Assembly: GCA_902524285.1 (NCBI GenBank) | Contig: CABZCR010000007.1 | Location: 1-55,767, forward strand | Direction of reading: 5' to 3' | From: an uncultured Pelagibacteraceae bacterium | GTDB taxonomy: Bacteria; Pseudomonadota; Alphaproteobacteria; Pelagibacterales; AG-422-B15 | DNA: 55,767 bases | In this document: one piece after another, positions 1-8,265 of the stretch | How positions within the stretch are numbered: position 1 is the stretch's first letter | Layout of the letters: every line of letters starts with the position of its first letter | Position numbers and translations under genes: made by a program | The notes under the pieces: generated by a model | Databases searched by the model: none | What the model saw: the letters and a program-made list of their open reading frames with translations, nothing else | Told to the model about the DNA's origin: nothing

Positions 1-1028
1 GTGTTGCTGTAAGAAACGATATTGGCTTATTTGAACTTACATCTTTTTCTAAGTTTATTATTCAAGGAGATGAAGTAATTAATTTTTTAAACTATATGTG
101 TGTAAGTGAAATGAATGTACCAGTTGGGCGAATTATATATACCCAAATGTTAAATGATGAAGCTGGAACAGAAGGAGACATTACTTTTACAAGAATAAGT
201 GAAAACAAATATATGTTTGTTACAGGTCCAACTTCACATAATAAAGACTATTACTGGTTATTATCTCATTCAAAAAAATTTAAAAATATAGAAATTATTG
301 ATGTTACTAAACAATATGGCTGTCTTTCAATAATGGGACCCAATTCAAGGGAGCACCTTCAAAGAATATGTAATGAGGATATTTCAAATGAAACATTACC
401 GTTTGGATTTTCTAAGAAAATAAATCTTGGTGGCACTGAATGTAGGCTTCATAGAATTACATACGTTGGCGAGCTGGGTTTTGAAATTTACGTTCCTTAT
501 AATAATTTGGAAAAAGTATTCGATGTTGTTTATGCAAAAAATGGAAAGAGCCCGGTAAAACTTGCAGGTTATCATGCGCTAAATTCACTGAGAATGGAGA
601 AAGGATATCTTCATTGGGGGCATGATATTGGTGTTGAGGAAAACCCTTTTGAAGCGGGTGTTGGATTTTGTGTAAACTTTAATAAGAAGATGCCTTTTTT
701 AGGACAGGCAGCACTTGAAGAAAAGAAGAAGTCTGGTCTTAGTAAAAGAAAAGTAAATTTTGCATTATCTAACAATGACTTATTGATTTATCACAATGAG
801 CCAATCTATTTTGACGGTAAGATTGTTGGTGAAATTTCTTCAGGTATGTATGGTTTCTATTTAGACAAATCCCTGGGCATGGGTTACATTTCAAACAATG
901 ATAGTTACTCTATTGAAGAAATGATAAGTCATCAAAAATTTGAAATTGAAGTTGCAGAAACTAGATATTCTGCAGAGGGATCAATAAATTGTTTTTATGA
1001 TCCTGGTAGAGAAAAAATATTAGTATAG
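1..1028 (+). CDS. Dimethylglycine/sarcosine dehydrogenase-like oxidoreductase, C-terminal GcvT region (5' end outside window)
   Basis: This is the 3' part of a gene that enters from the left edge; the frame is open from base 3. The first in-frame ATG, at 96, is not the start. The codons before it encode conserved folate-domain sequence (VAVRNDIGLFELTSFSKF, then a PVGRIIYTQMLN stretch). The visible part is an aminomethyltransferase-fold (GcvT) domain with GELGFEIY and an LRMEKGYLHWGHDIG motif. The latter is typical of the C-terminal half of FAD enzymes that demethylate dimethylglycine, sarcosine or related methylated amines and pass the one-carbon unit to tetrahydrofolate. The FAD domain would lie upstream, outside the window. 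It ends 11 nt before xsc on the same strand, so co-transcription is likely. The exact amine substrate cannot be told from this fragment. Confidence 0.85.
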   Translation, partial: VAVRNDIGLFELTSFSKFIIQGDEVINFLNYMCVSEMNVPVGRIIYTQMLNDEAGTEGDITFTRISENKYMFVTGPTSHNKDYYWLLSHSKKFKNIEIIDVTKQYGCLSIMGPNSREHLQRICNEDISNETLPFGFSKKINLGGTECRLHRITYVGELGFEIYVPYNNLEKVFDVVYAKNGKSPVKLAGYHALNSLRMEKGYLHWGHDIGVEENPFEAGVGFCVNFNKKMPFLGQAALEEKKKSGLSKRKVNFALSNNDLLIYHNEPIYFDGKIVGEISSGMYGFYLDKSLGMGYISNNDSYSIEEMISHQKFEIEVAETRYSAEGSINCFYDPGREKILV

Positions 1029-1039
1029 AAAGTATTGTT

Positions 1040-2818
1040 ATGACTAAAATGACCACAGAAGAAGCATTCGTAAAAGTTTTACAAAAACATGGAATACAGC
1101 ATGCATTCGGGATAATTGGATCTGCATTCATGCCAATCTCCGATTTATTTCCAAAAGCAGGTATTACTTTCTGGGATGTAGCCCATGAAAATAACGGTGG
1201 TATAATCGCAGACGGCTATACTAGAGCAACAGGAAAAATGTCTATGTGCATTGCACAAAATGGCCCAGGTATTACTAACTTTGTTACGCCAATAAAAACT
1301 GCATACTGGAATCATACTCCAATGCTTCTGGTTACTCCACAAGCGGCTAATAAAACTATAGGACAAGGTGGCTTTCAGGAAGTAGAACAAATGGCATTAT
1401 TTAAAGATATGGTTTGCTATCAGGAGGAAGTGAGAGATCCTTCTAGAGTTGCAGAAGTACTAAATCGAGTAATTTCAAAAGCATTCAAAGGTTCTGCGCC
1501 AGCACAAATAAATATTCCTCGAGACATGTGGACACAAGTTATAGATATCGAGTTACCGCCAATAATTAAATTTGAGAGACCATCAGGAGGAAGTGAAGCA
1601 ATAAAAGAAGCTGCAAAACTTCTATCTAATGCTGAATTTCCAGTAATATTATCAGGGGCTGGAGTAGTCTTAGCTGATGCAATCAATGACTGCAAAGCTC
1701 TAGCTGAAAAATTAGACTCACCTGTTGCTTCAGGCTATCAACACAATGATAGTTTTCCAGGTAGTCATCCACTTGCGGTGGGGCCTTTAGGTTATAATGG
1801 CTCAAAAGCTGCTATGGAGTTAATTTCTAAAGCAGACGTTGTTCTTGCCTTAGGGACTAGACTAAACCCATTTTCAACATTACCTGGTTACGGAATAGAT
1901 TATTGGCCAAAAGATGCAGCTATTATTCAGGTTGATATAAATTCTGATAGAATTGGATTAACAAAAAAAGTTTCAGTAGGTATTTGCGGTGATGCAAAAC
2001 AAGTTGCTCAGCAATTATTAAATAGCCTTTCTCCTGAAGCGGGAAACAAAAATAGAGACGAGAGAAAAGCTCTAATTCATCAAACCAAATCTGCTTGGTT
2101 ACAAACATTGAGTAGTATGGACCATGAAGATGACGATCCTGGAACATCATGGAATGAGGAAGCTAGAGTAAGGGATGCAGATCGCATGTCTCCACGCATG
2201 GCTTGGAGGGCTATACAGAATGGCTTGCCAAAAAATGCAATAATTTCATCTGACATAGGCAATAACTGTGCAATAGGAAATGCTTATCCAACATTTGAGG
2301 AAGGTAGAAAATATTTAGCTCCAGGTCTTTTTGGGCCTTGCGGTTATGGCTTCCCTTCAGTTTTAGGAGCTAAAATTGGCTGTCCAAATATTCCTGTTGT
2401 TGGTTTTGCTGGAGATGGAGCTTTTGGCATAAGCATGAATGAAATGACATCTTGCGCTAGGGAAGAATGGCCTGCAATTACAATGGTGATATTTAGAAAC
2501 TATCAGTGGGGCGCTGAAAAAAGAAATTCAATATTATGGTATGACAATAATTTCGTCGGTACCGAACTAGATCCTGAATTAAGCTACGCAAAGGTTGCAG
2601 AAGGCTGCGGATTGAAGGGTATTATAGTTAAAACCATGGACGAGCTAACAAATTCACTCAGAACTGCGTGTGAAGAACAGTCAAATGGAGTTACAACTTT
2701 TATTGAGGTAATTTTAAATCAAGAACTTGGGGAACCTTTTAGACGAGATGCAATGAAAAAACCAGTTGAGGTTGCAGGCATCAATCCTGAAGATATGAGC
2801 CAAAAGCAGCACGGTTAA
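1040..2818 (+). CDS. xsc: Sulfoacetaldehyde acetyltransferase
   Basis: This thiamine-diphosphate enzyme converts sulfoacetaldehyde plus phosphate to acetyl phosphate and sulfite, the carbon-sulfur cleaving step of taurine breakdown in the cytoplasm. The 592-aa length matches the family. The protein opens MTTEEAFVKVLQ like known Xsc proteins, has the ThDP-activating glutamate near residue 50 (AHENNGG), and carries the ThDP/metal motif from GDGAFGISMNE to the downstream asparagine in IFRN. Starts at 1040 and 1049 are both possible; no clear Shine-Dalgarno decides between them. It follows the dehydrogenase by 11 nt. Alanine dehydrogenase, the usual partner of taurine-pyruvate aminotransferase, lies at 3491. 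No aminotransferase or phosphotransacetylase is in the window. Its stop overlaps the convergent methyltransferase by 4 nt. Confidence 0.95.
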   Translation: MTKMTTEEAFVKVLQKHGIQHAFGIIGSAFMPISDLFPKAGITFWDVAHENNGGIIADGYTRATGKMSMCIAQNGPGITNFVTPIKTAYWNHTPMLLVTPQAANKTIGQGGFQEVEQMALFKDMVCYQEEVRDPSRVAEVLNRVISKAFKGSAPAQINIPRDMWTQVIDIELPPIIKFERPSGGSEAIKEAAKLLSNAEFPVILSGAGVVLADAINDCKALAEKLDSPVASGYQHNDSFPGSHPLAVGPLGYNGSKAAMELISKADVVLALGTRLNPFSTLPGYGIDYWPKDAAIIQVDINSDRIGLTKKVSVGICGDAKQVAQQLLNSLSPEAGNKNRDERKALIHQTKSAWLQTLSSMDHEDDDPGTSWNEEARVRDADRMSPRMAWRAIQNGLPKNAIISSDIGNNCAIGNAYPTFEEGRKYLAPGLFGPCGYGFPSVLGAKIGCPNIPVVGFAGDGAFGISMNEMTSCAREEWPAITMVIFRNYQWGAEKRNSILWYDNNFVGTELDPELSYAKVAEGCGLKGIIVKTMDELTNSLRTACEEQSNGVTTFIEVILNQELGEPFRRDAMKKPVEVAGINPEDMSQKQHG

Positions 2819-3435
2819 ACTCTTTGAAGAGTGTGCATTCTCGACCTTGCACTATCTTTGTGGTTAGGCAAAGCAATAAAAGGTTTTGATAATTTGATAT
2901 AATGGTACTCATTTGATCTTTTTTCTAATTCACGCTCAAATCCAAGTTTTAAAAAAATTTTTTCTGAAATAGAGAGTATGAGATACCCTCCAGGCTTTGT
3001 TAATCTAATTAATTCCTTTATTGATGACGGTCCTACATGACCTGATGTCAAAACACCTGTGCATATAACTAAATCAAATTGATTTCCCTTTAAACTTGTT
3101 TTTTTACTTAACGACTCGCAAACTAGTTTTTTATATATTTTTTTAGAGCGAGCTACTCTTAACATATCTTTTGAATAATCTATTCCTACGATATTATTGT
3201 AACGAAGAGCTTTCAAAACTTCAGCGACATAGCCAGTACCACACCCTGCATCAAGAATTTTTGAGTCCTTCTTTACAGTTATATACTTTTCTAGAATCTG
3301 TTTAACTTTACTTGGGTAGGCGTAGCCCCAGTCTTTTAGGTCACTGTCATAACCGTCAGCCCATTCCCTATAATGTTTTTTTAGGCGGGTTGAATTCTTT
3401 TCCTTATAAACAATGTTTAGCCATTTTTTACCCAT
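2815..3435 (-). CDS. Class I SAM-dependent methyltransferase (METTL27/WBSCR27-like)
   Basis: This 206-aa protein has a Rossmann-type methyltransferase core. Motif I is ILDAGCGTGYVAEVL, the acidic ribose-binding residue falls in VGIDYS, and a post-motif block reads LTKPGGYLILSIS. The segment CTGVLTSGHVGPSSI resembles the WBSCR27/METTL27 group, whose substrate is unknown to me. It lies on the opposite strand between xsc and ald, interrupting what would otherwise be a taurine cluster. It overlaps xsc tail-to-tail in TTAA and is divergent from ald with 55 nt between starts. A link to sulfur or amine metabolism is suggested only by position. Confidence 0.8.
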   Translation of the reverse strand: MGKKWLNIVYKEKNSTRLKKHYREWADGYDSDLKDWGYAYPSKVKQILEKYITVKKDSKILDAGCGTGYVAEVLKALRYNNIVGIDYSKDMLRVARSKKIYKKLVCESLSKKTSLKGNQFDLVICTGVLTSGHVGPSSIKELIRLTKPGGYLILSISEKIFLKLGFERELEKRSNEYHYIKLSKPFIALPNHKDSARSRMHTLQRV

Positions 3436-3490
3436 AATGAGCGCTTTCCTCTTTTGAATATTTAATAAATAGTATAAAAATTAGTCATAT

Positions 3491-4606
3491 ATGTTGATCG
3501 GTGTCCCCAAAGAAATTAAGCCGCAAGAAAATAGAGTAGGCCTAACTCCTGAAAGTGTAAAGGAACTTATTGATGATGGTAATGAAGTAATCATTGAAAG
3601 AACAGCCGGTCAAGGGTCAGGTTTTGACGATCAAAATTATAACGATGTTGGGGCAACAGTTTTTGAAAATGCGCAGGATATTTTCGATCGCGCTGAGTTG
3701 ATCATCAAAGTTAAAGAACCTCAAGATGATGAAATAAAAAAGTTAAAAGATGGCCAGCTGCTATTCACATATTTACACCTTGCTGCAAGTAAAGTATTGA
3801 CAGAAGGATTAATGAACTCTGGCGCAACATGTATAGCTTACGAAACTATAACTGATAACAATGGAAGGCTTCCGCTACTCGCTCCAATGAGTGAAGTAGC
3901 CGGTAGAATTTCAATTCAAGCAGGAGCCAGAGCTCTTGAAATGACAAACAAAGGAAGAGGTGTTTTATTATCTGGCGCAACAGGAGCACCGCCAGCTAAA
4001 GTTGTAATTATTGGATGTGGAGTTGTAGGGTTTAATGCCGCCCTTATTGCTCATGGAATGAAATCAAATGTAATGCTTATTGATCAATCTGAAGCAAGAC
4101 TCAATGAATTAAAAAATTATTTTAATGATGAAGTCAATACATCAATATCAACACCTGAAACTATAGCTGAAGAAGTTAAAAAATGTGACTTGCTAATAGG
4201 AGGTGTACTGATCCCAGGCTCTAGTGCGCCCAAATTAGTATCAGATGAACTAGTTTCCAAAATGAAAAAAGGGGCAGCCATCGTGGATGTCGCAATAGAT
4301 CAAGGTGGGTGCATTGAAACCAGCAAGCCTACTACTCACGCAGACCCGGTTTATATTAAACATGACGTGGTACATTACTGTGTAACCAATATGCCAGGAT
4401 GCGTTCCCCGCACATCTACCATCTCTCTAAATCAAGCTACATTACCGTTTGTAAAAAAATTAGCGAGAGATGGGTTAAAAAAAGCATTATCTGATGATAG
4501 GAATTTTATGAATGGGCTAAATGTTATAAAAAATAAGTGCACTCAAGCAGATGTAGCAAGAGATCTAAACATAGCTTTCTCAAACCCTGAAGATTTAGTT
4601 GCTTAA
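3491..4606 (+). CDS. ald: Alanine dehydrogenase
   Basis: This NAD-dependent enzyme interconverts L-alanine with pyruvate and ammonia. The 371-aa length is standard. It begins MLIGVPKEIKPQENRVGLTP, and the conserved substrate-binding Lys75 (IKVKEPQ) and catalytic His96 (YLHLAA) are in place. The nucleotide-binding glycine motif is IGCGVVG, followed by a family-typical C-terminal NMPGCVPRTST. In taurine degraders Ald regenerates pyruvate for the taurine aminotransferase, which fits xsc nearby; it could equally serve general alanine use. A TATAAA box at 3473-3478 sits only 12 nt before the start codon and no Shine-Dalgarno is visible, so the leader may be very short. The stop shares TTAA with the convergent methionine synthase-like gene. 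Confidence 0.95.
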   Translation: MLIGVPKEIKPQENRVGLTPESVKELIDDGNEVIIERTAGQGSGFDDQNYNDVGATVFENAQDIFDRAELIIKVKEPQDDEIKKLKDGQLLFTYLHLAASKVLTEGLMNSGATCIAYETITDNNGRLPLLAPMSEVAGRISIQAGARALEMTNKGRGVLLSGATGAPPAKVVIIGCGVVGFNAALIAHGMKSNVMLIDQSEARLNELKNYFNDEVNTSISTPETIAEEVKKCDLLIGGVLIPGSSAPKLVSDELVSKMKKGAAIVDVAIDQGGCIETSKPTTHADPVYIKHDVVHYCVTNMPGCVPRTSTISLNQATLPFVKKLARDGLKKALSDDRNFMNGLNVIKNKCTQADVARDLNIAFSNPEDLVA

Positions 4607-5649
4607 ATACTTTTTGCGGCCTTTGACAGGTTTTTTAATTTAAGCATTGCCATATCTCTACTCAAATATCCAAGACCACAATCAGGAGCTGCTATAAGTC
4701 TCTCTTTATCAATATGGTTTAGACAGGACAGCAATCTATCCCTTATCACATCAATTTCTTCTACTTCACTTGAGGCAACCTTTATTAACCCAAATATTAT
4801 TTTTTTTGATTTATACAACTCAAGTAGTTTTAAATCATTGTGTCTATGAGCATCTTCAATAGAAATGGTATCAATCAGACTATTCTCTAAGGCATCTGCA
4901 ATTTCAAAATAACTAATTAAAGGCGCTTTAGGATAATCATCTGCATCAATTTTATCTGGATATCCACAACATATATGAGTAATCTTTTCACAGTCTGTAA
5001 CTCCATGAAAACATCTTTCAAGATTATCTATTCCAAATTCGATTGCCTCTTTTGATTTTCTTGCAAATAAAGGTTCGTCTACTTGTATATATTTACAGCC
5101 AGAATTGACTAATGACTTTATTTCTTTATTTATTGCCTCCCCTAAATCTACTCCTAACATTTTATGATCATTATAAAATTCATCAGCAATCGTATCTGTG
5201 ATAGTCAATGGTCCAGGTATTGTAACTTTAATAGGATTTTTTGATATTGACTGATTAATTTCGTATTCTTTATTTAAAAACGAGCCAATAAATTCAATTT
5301 TATTTGTGATTGTTGGAAGCCAACAATCATAATTACCTGTTCTCGCTGTTTTCTTTGTTAACTTTTCAAAATCGATCCCACTGAGATGCCTGCAGTGATA
5401 ATGAATATAATTTTCTCGTCTCACTTCACCGTCTGTAATAATATCAATCCCACACTCAATTTGATCTTTAATAATACTCTCTGAAGCAAGTTTTATTTGG
5501 ACCTCATATTCTTCTCCCATTTTTAGTTTTGCCTGTTCCCACTTAGATGTTGGGTATTCAGCATCTGTTCCTTTCTCATCTTTGAACCAATCAGGTAAAG
5601 TTAAGAAATCCGGCTTAGGGTAGGCACCAATTGTAGTTGTTAAAATCAT
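4603..5649 (-). CDS. Core-type cobalamin-independent methionine synthase family protein
   Basis: This 348-aa protein corresponds only to the C-terminal catalytic barrel of MetE (full-length MetE is about 750 aa). The zinc and homocysteine ligands are recognisable: His and Cys in THICCGYP, a Glu in the SIEDAHR region, and a Cys in APDCGLGY. A VDEPLFAR segment matches the family's substrate loop. Short core enzymes of this type transfer a methyl group to a thiol. Some use corrinoid-bound methyl donors and others act on non-methionine substrates, so the true donor is uncertain. It sits beside the dehydrogenase/GcvT gene and ald, which suggests one-carbon metabolism. Its 3' end overlaps ald by 4 nt, and 271 nt separate its start from the divergent transporter gene. 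Confidence 0.75.
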   Translation of the reverse strand: MILTTTIGAYPKPDFLTLPDWFKDEKGTDAEYPTSKWEQAKLKMGEEYEVQIKLASESIIKDQIECGIDIITDGEVRRENYIHYHCRHLSGIDFEKLTKKTARTGNYDCWLPTITNKIEFIGSFLNKEYEINQSISKNPIKVTIPGPLTITDTIADEFYNDHKMLGVDLGEAINKEIKSLVNSGCKYIQVDEPLFARKSKEAIEFGIDNLERCFHGVTDCEKITHICCGYPDKIDADDYPKAPLISYFEIADALENSLIDTISIEDAHRHNDLKLLELYKSKKIIFGLIKVASSEVEEIDVIRDRLLSCLNHIDKERLIAAPDCGLGYLSRDMAMLKLKNLSKAAKSI

Positions 5650-5920
5650 ACAAAAAGTCTATTTAAAACAATAATTTAGCCAAGCAATAACTGAACTAAA
5701 AAATAAAAATAATAATCATTTTTATCAATACTTTATAGGATAAATCTAAAGTATCTATTTATGATTAATTTTTATGTATATTTATCATGTATTTAGATAA
5801 AAATCCATTTAAAGAAAATTTATTAACTTATTAAATTTCTTTAACTTTGTTCTTTACAGCTACCTCTATATGTATGAAAATTTTTATTAATTAAACAAAC
5901 AAATTAAATGAGGAGTAGCC
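5650..5920. other. Longest intergenic region, between divergent metE-like and potD-like genes
   Basis: This very AT-rich stretch must hold both divergent promoters. It contains an 8-bp perfect inverted repeat, ATACTTTA at 5728-5735 and TAAAGTAT at 5747-5754 with 11 nt between, a possible operator or small hairpin. No recognisable riboswitch or small gene was seen. The right end carries GAGGAG at 5910-5915, a good Shine-Dalgarno 5 nt before the GTG at 5921. Confidence 0.6.
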
Positions 5921-7066
5921 GTGAAGAAAATTAATAAAACTCTTAAGGCTGCAAAAGTTTCAAGAAGATCAGTCCTGAAAGGTGCAGCTGCAACTGGTGC
6001 AGCAGCAGCTATTGGGCCTTGGTATATTCCAAATGCTTTTGCTGCTCCCGTTGTTAATGTTTTAATGTGGGGCGAATATTTGCCGGACTCAGTAGTTGCA
6101 GATTTCAAAGCAAAAACTGGAATTACTGTTAACCATACTAAAATAGGTGATAACGGTGAAATTATATCAAAAATGAAAGCTGGTGGAGGAGCCGGTTATG
6201 ACCTTGCAAGTCCAACAAACATGAGAGCTTTGCAATGGGCTGACCTTGGCGTACTTGCCCCATTTGATATGAATCGAATAAATACAAGTGCTGTCAATCC
6301 AGGAATGCTAGCTGTAGGTGAGCGTGACTGGAATTTTGGTGGGAAAGGATCTCACTGGGTTCCACAACTTTGGGGTACTGAGTCAATATCTTGGAGAACT
6401 GACAAATGGCAACCCGATGGACTTCCAAGCTTTGGAGATATTTGGGAACCTAATCCTGGAATAGATGGCGCATTCATGATGGGTAGAACATACTCAATGA
6501 TGACTGGATGTGGTATTTGGATGCATCATCAAGGCAAAATGGATTTCTGGTCTTCGTATAACGATGAAGATACAATGAGAAAGAATTGGGAAACAATTAC
6601 TGACTATTGTATTTCTAAGAAAGGAAATCTTGTTAAATTCTGGTCTGGTGCTGATCCTCAGAAACAAGGATTCACTTCTGATGGTGTTGTCGTTGGACAA
6701 ACTTGGGATGGCCCTATAGCAGCAATGATGAAAGCTGGAGAACCGGTTGCGTACCAAACTACCGATGAAGGTGCGTTGGCATGGATCGATGGCATAACAA
6801 TGTCTGCAAAAGCTGAAAACATTGATGAAGCTTATGAGTTAATCAATTACAGTTTTACACCAGAAACAGGTGGTCAAACTGTTAACGAAATCGGTTATAA
6901 CTCAGCTGTTAATGGAGCTTCAGACTTTTACTCAGATGAAACTAAAGCTTTAGCAAAAGCAATATACCCGGGGGATACTTCGACCAAGTTAAATCCTTGG
7001 CCACCAGAACCGCCATGGTATGCTGATGCAAGAGCTGAATACGCTAACAAATTTGAAACAGCGTAA
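5921..7066 (+). CDS. Pot-type ABC transporter substrate-binding protein (Tat-exported)
   Basis: This is the periplasmic solute receptor of the adjacent transporter. The start is GTG, fixed by the strong Shine-Dalgarno GAGGAG just upstream; there is no better in-frame ATG. The N-terminus has a twin-arginine signal (SRRSVLKG), an Ala-rich hydrophobic stretch and an AFAAP cleavage region near residue 40. The mature part begins VNVLMWGEYLPDSVV, as in PotD-like spermidine/putrescine receptors, and a later LWGTESISW segment also fits. The 381-aa length is usual. Tat export of this receptor fits the tatABC genes elsewhere in the window. The neighbouring agmatinase-family gene supports a cationic guanidine or polyamine ligand, but the ligand is inferred. 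A terminator follows directly. Confidence 0.88.
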   Translation: MKKINKTLKAAKVSRRSVLKGAAATGAAAAIGPWYIPNAFAAPVVNVLMWGEYLPDSVVADFKAKTGITVNHTKIGDNGEIISKMKAGGGAGYDLASPTNMRALQWADLGVLAPFDMNRINTSAVNPGMLAVGERDWNFGGKGSHWVPQLWGTESISWRTDKWQPDGLPSFGDIWEPNPGIDGAFMMGRTYSMMTGCGIWMHHQGKMDFWSSYNDEDTMRKNWETITDYCISKKGNLVKFWSGADPQKQGFTSDGVVVGQTWDGPIAAMMKAGEPVAYQTTDEGALAWIDGITMSAKAENIDEAYELINYSFTPETGGQTVNEIGYNSAVNGASDFYSDETKALAKAIYPGDTSTKLNPWPPEPPWYADARAEYANKFETA

Positions 7067-7090
7067 TTAGTTCTCTAGGATTAGTTATTA

Positions 7091-7124
7091 AAAGCGCCCA
7101 AGGCATTGTCTTGGGCGTTTTTAT
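7091..7124 (+). terminator. Intrinsic terminator between receptor and transporter genes
   Basis: A perfect 8-bp GC-rich stem, CGCCCAAG (7095-7102) and CTTGGGCG (7110-7117), has a 7-nt loop and A/T-rich flanks, with a run of T after the stem. It is one of the very few convincing terminators in the window. It would let the receptor mRNA be made in excess over the ATPase and permeases by partial read-through. Confidence 0.88.
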
Positions 7125-7150
7125 TGAATCGTGTTTTTTAGTTAAATCAT

Positions 7151-7156
7151 TATAAT
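7151..7156 (+). promoter_or_regulatory. Candidate -10 element for potA
   Basis: A perfect TATAAT lies 8 nt before the ATG at 7165 and downstream of the terminator. If used, the transcript would start about 1-3 nt before the start codon, giving a leaderless or nearly leaderless mRNA. No good -35 at 17 nt was found, so this is tentative. Confidence 0.35.
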
Positions 7157-7164
7157 TTGTATCA

Positions 7165-8262
7165 ATGAGCGCAGATGTAGAGTTAAGTGAAGTTTCGGTA
7201 ACATTTGGCAGTTTTTATGCCGCCAAGAATGTCAATGTAAAAGTAAATGGAGGTGAGTTCTTCAGCTTCTTAGGACCTTCAGGCTGTGGAAAGACTACTC
7301 TGTTAAGGGCTATATCTGGATTTCAAGAACCGTCTGAAGGTAAAGTGCTTATTGACAATAAAGATATGTCTGGAATTGGTCCTAATAAAAGACCAACCGC
7401 GTTAATATTTCAAAACTTAGCTCTGTTTCCTCTCATGAGTGTATCAGAAAATATTGCATTTTCCCTTGAAGTAAGGGGCGTATCAAAAGAAGAAAGAAAA
7501 AAAAGAGCGGATGAACTTTTGGAATTGATAGCCTTAGAGGGACAAGGAGATAAAAAAGTTCATCAACTCTCTGGAGGTCAAAAACAAAGAGTAGCCATTG
7601 CAAGAGCCTTAGCTGTTGAGCCAAAAGTTCTTCTTTTAGATGAACCATTGTCTGCCTTGGATTTAAAACTTCGTCAAAGAATGAGAACCGAACTTAGAGA
7701 AATACAAAAAAGAGTAAACATTACATTTATTTATATTACGCACGATCAAGGAGAAGCCCTAACAATGTCTGATCGAATAGCGGTCATGAATGAGGGAGAG
7801 CTTGAGCAAATTGGAAAATGCGACGAAGTTTATAACAATCCATTAACACCATTTGTTGCAACATTCGTTGGTGAGAATAATCCTTTATATGGAAAAGTTA
7901 CAGGTATTGAGGGAGATAAAGCTAAAATTGAAACTGCTGATGGGCAATATTTAGCAACGATGAATGAAAGCAAAAAGTTAAATATTGGAGATGAGTCAAT
8001 TGCATTTGTTAGACCTGAAACTTTGTTTATACCAAGAGATGGCGACAACTTTGATAATAAAATTGATGTGAATATTGAAAGCTTTGAATTTGAAGGTAAT
8101 TTAAAAAATTTTTACGCAAGCCTTAAATCGGGAGCAAAAATCAAATTTTCAGTACCAAACGCCATAGATACATCCTCTATAACTTCAGGATCGTCAATCG
8201 TGCTAGGTTTTGAATCTTCAAAATCAGTAATATTACCTAAAGCATCTCTAGCTATAGATTAA
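7165..8262 (+). CDS. potA: Pot-type ABC transporter ATP-binding protein
   Basis: This 365-aa ATPase energises import by the two permeases that follow. Walker A is GPSGCGKTT, the Q-loop is in FQNLALFPLMSV, the signature is LSGGQKQR, Walker B is VLLLDEPLSALD, and the switch histidine lies in YITHDQGEA. A C-terminal TOBE-type regulatory domain follows from about residue 240. Length and order (ATPase then two permeases) fit the spermidine/putrescine family. No Shine-Dalgarno is seen; a TATAAT box sits immediately upstream. Three nt separate it from potB. Confidence 0.92.
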   Translation: MSADVELSEVSVTFGSFYAAKNVNVKVNGGEFFSFLGPSGCGKTTLLRAISGFQEPSEGKVLIDNKDMSGIGPNKRPTALIFQNLALFPLMSVSENIAFSLEVRGVSKEERKKRADELLELIALEGQGDKKVHQLSGGQKQRVAIARALAVEPKVLLLDEPLSALDLKLRQRMRTELREIQKRVNITFIYITHDQGEALTMSDRIAVMNEGELEQIGKCDEVYNNPLTPFVATFVGENNPLYGKVTGIEGDKAKIETADGQYLATMNESKKLNIGDESIAFVRPETLFIPRDGDNFDNKIDVNIESFEFEGNLKNFYASLKSGAKIKFSVPNAIDTSSITSGSSIVLGFESSKSVILPKASLAID

Positions 8263-8265
8263 GTC

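Noticed and set aside
96-1028. ATG at 96 as the start of the first gene
   Set aside because: The frame is open upstream to base 3 and encodes conserved domain residues, so the gene is cut by the window edge.
1145-1390. Open frames of 60-105 codons antisense or out of frame to strong genes
   Set aside because: They lie fully inside confidently assigned genes, have no family features, and are expected by chance.
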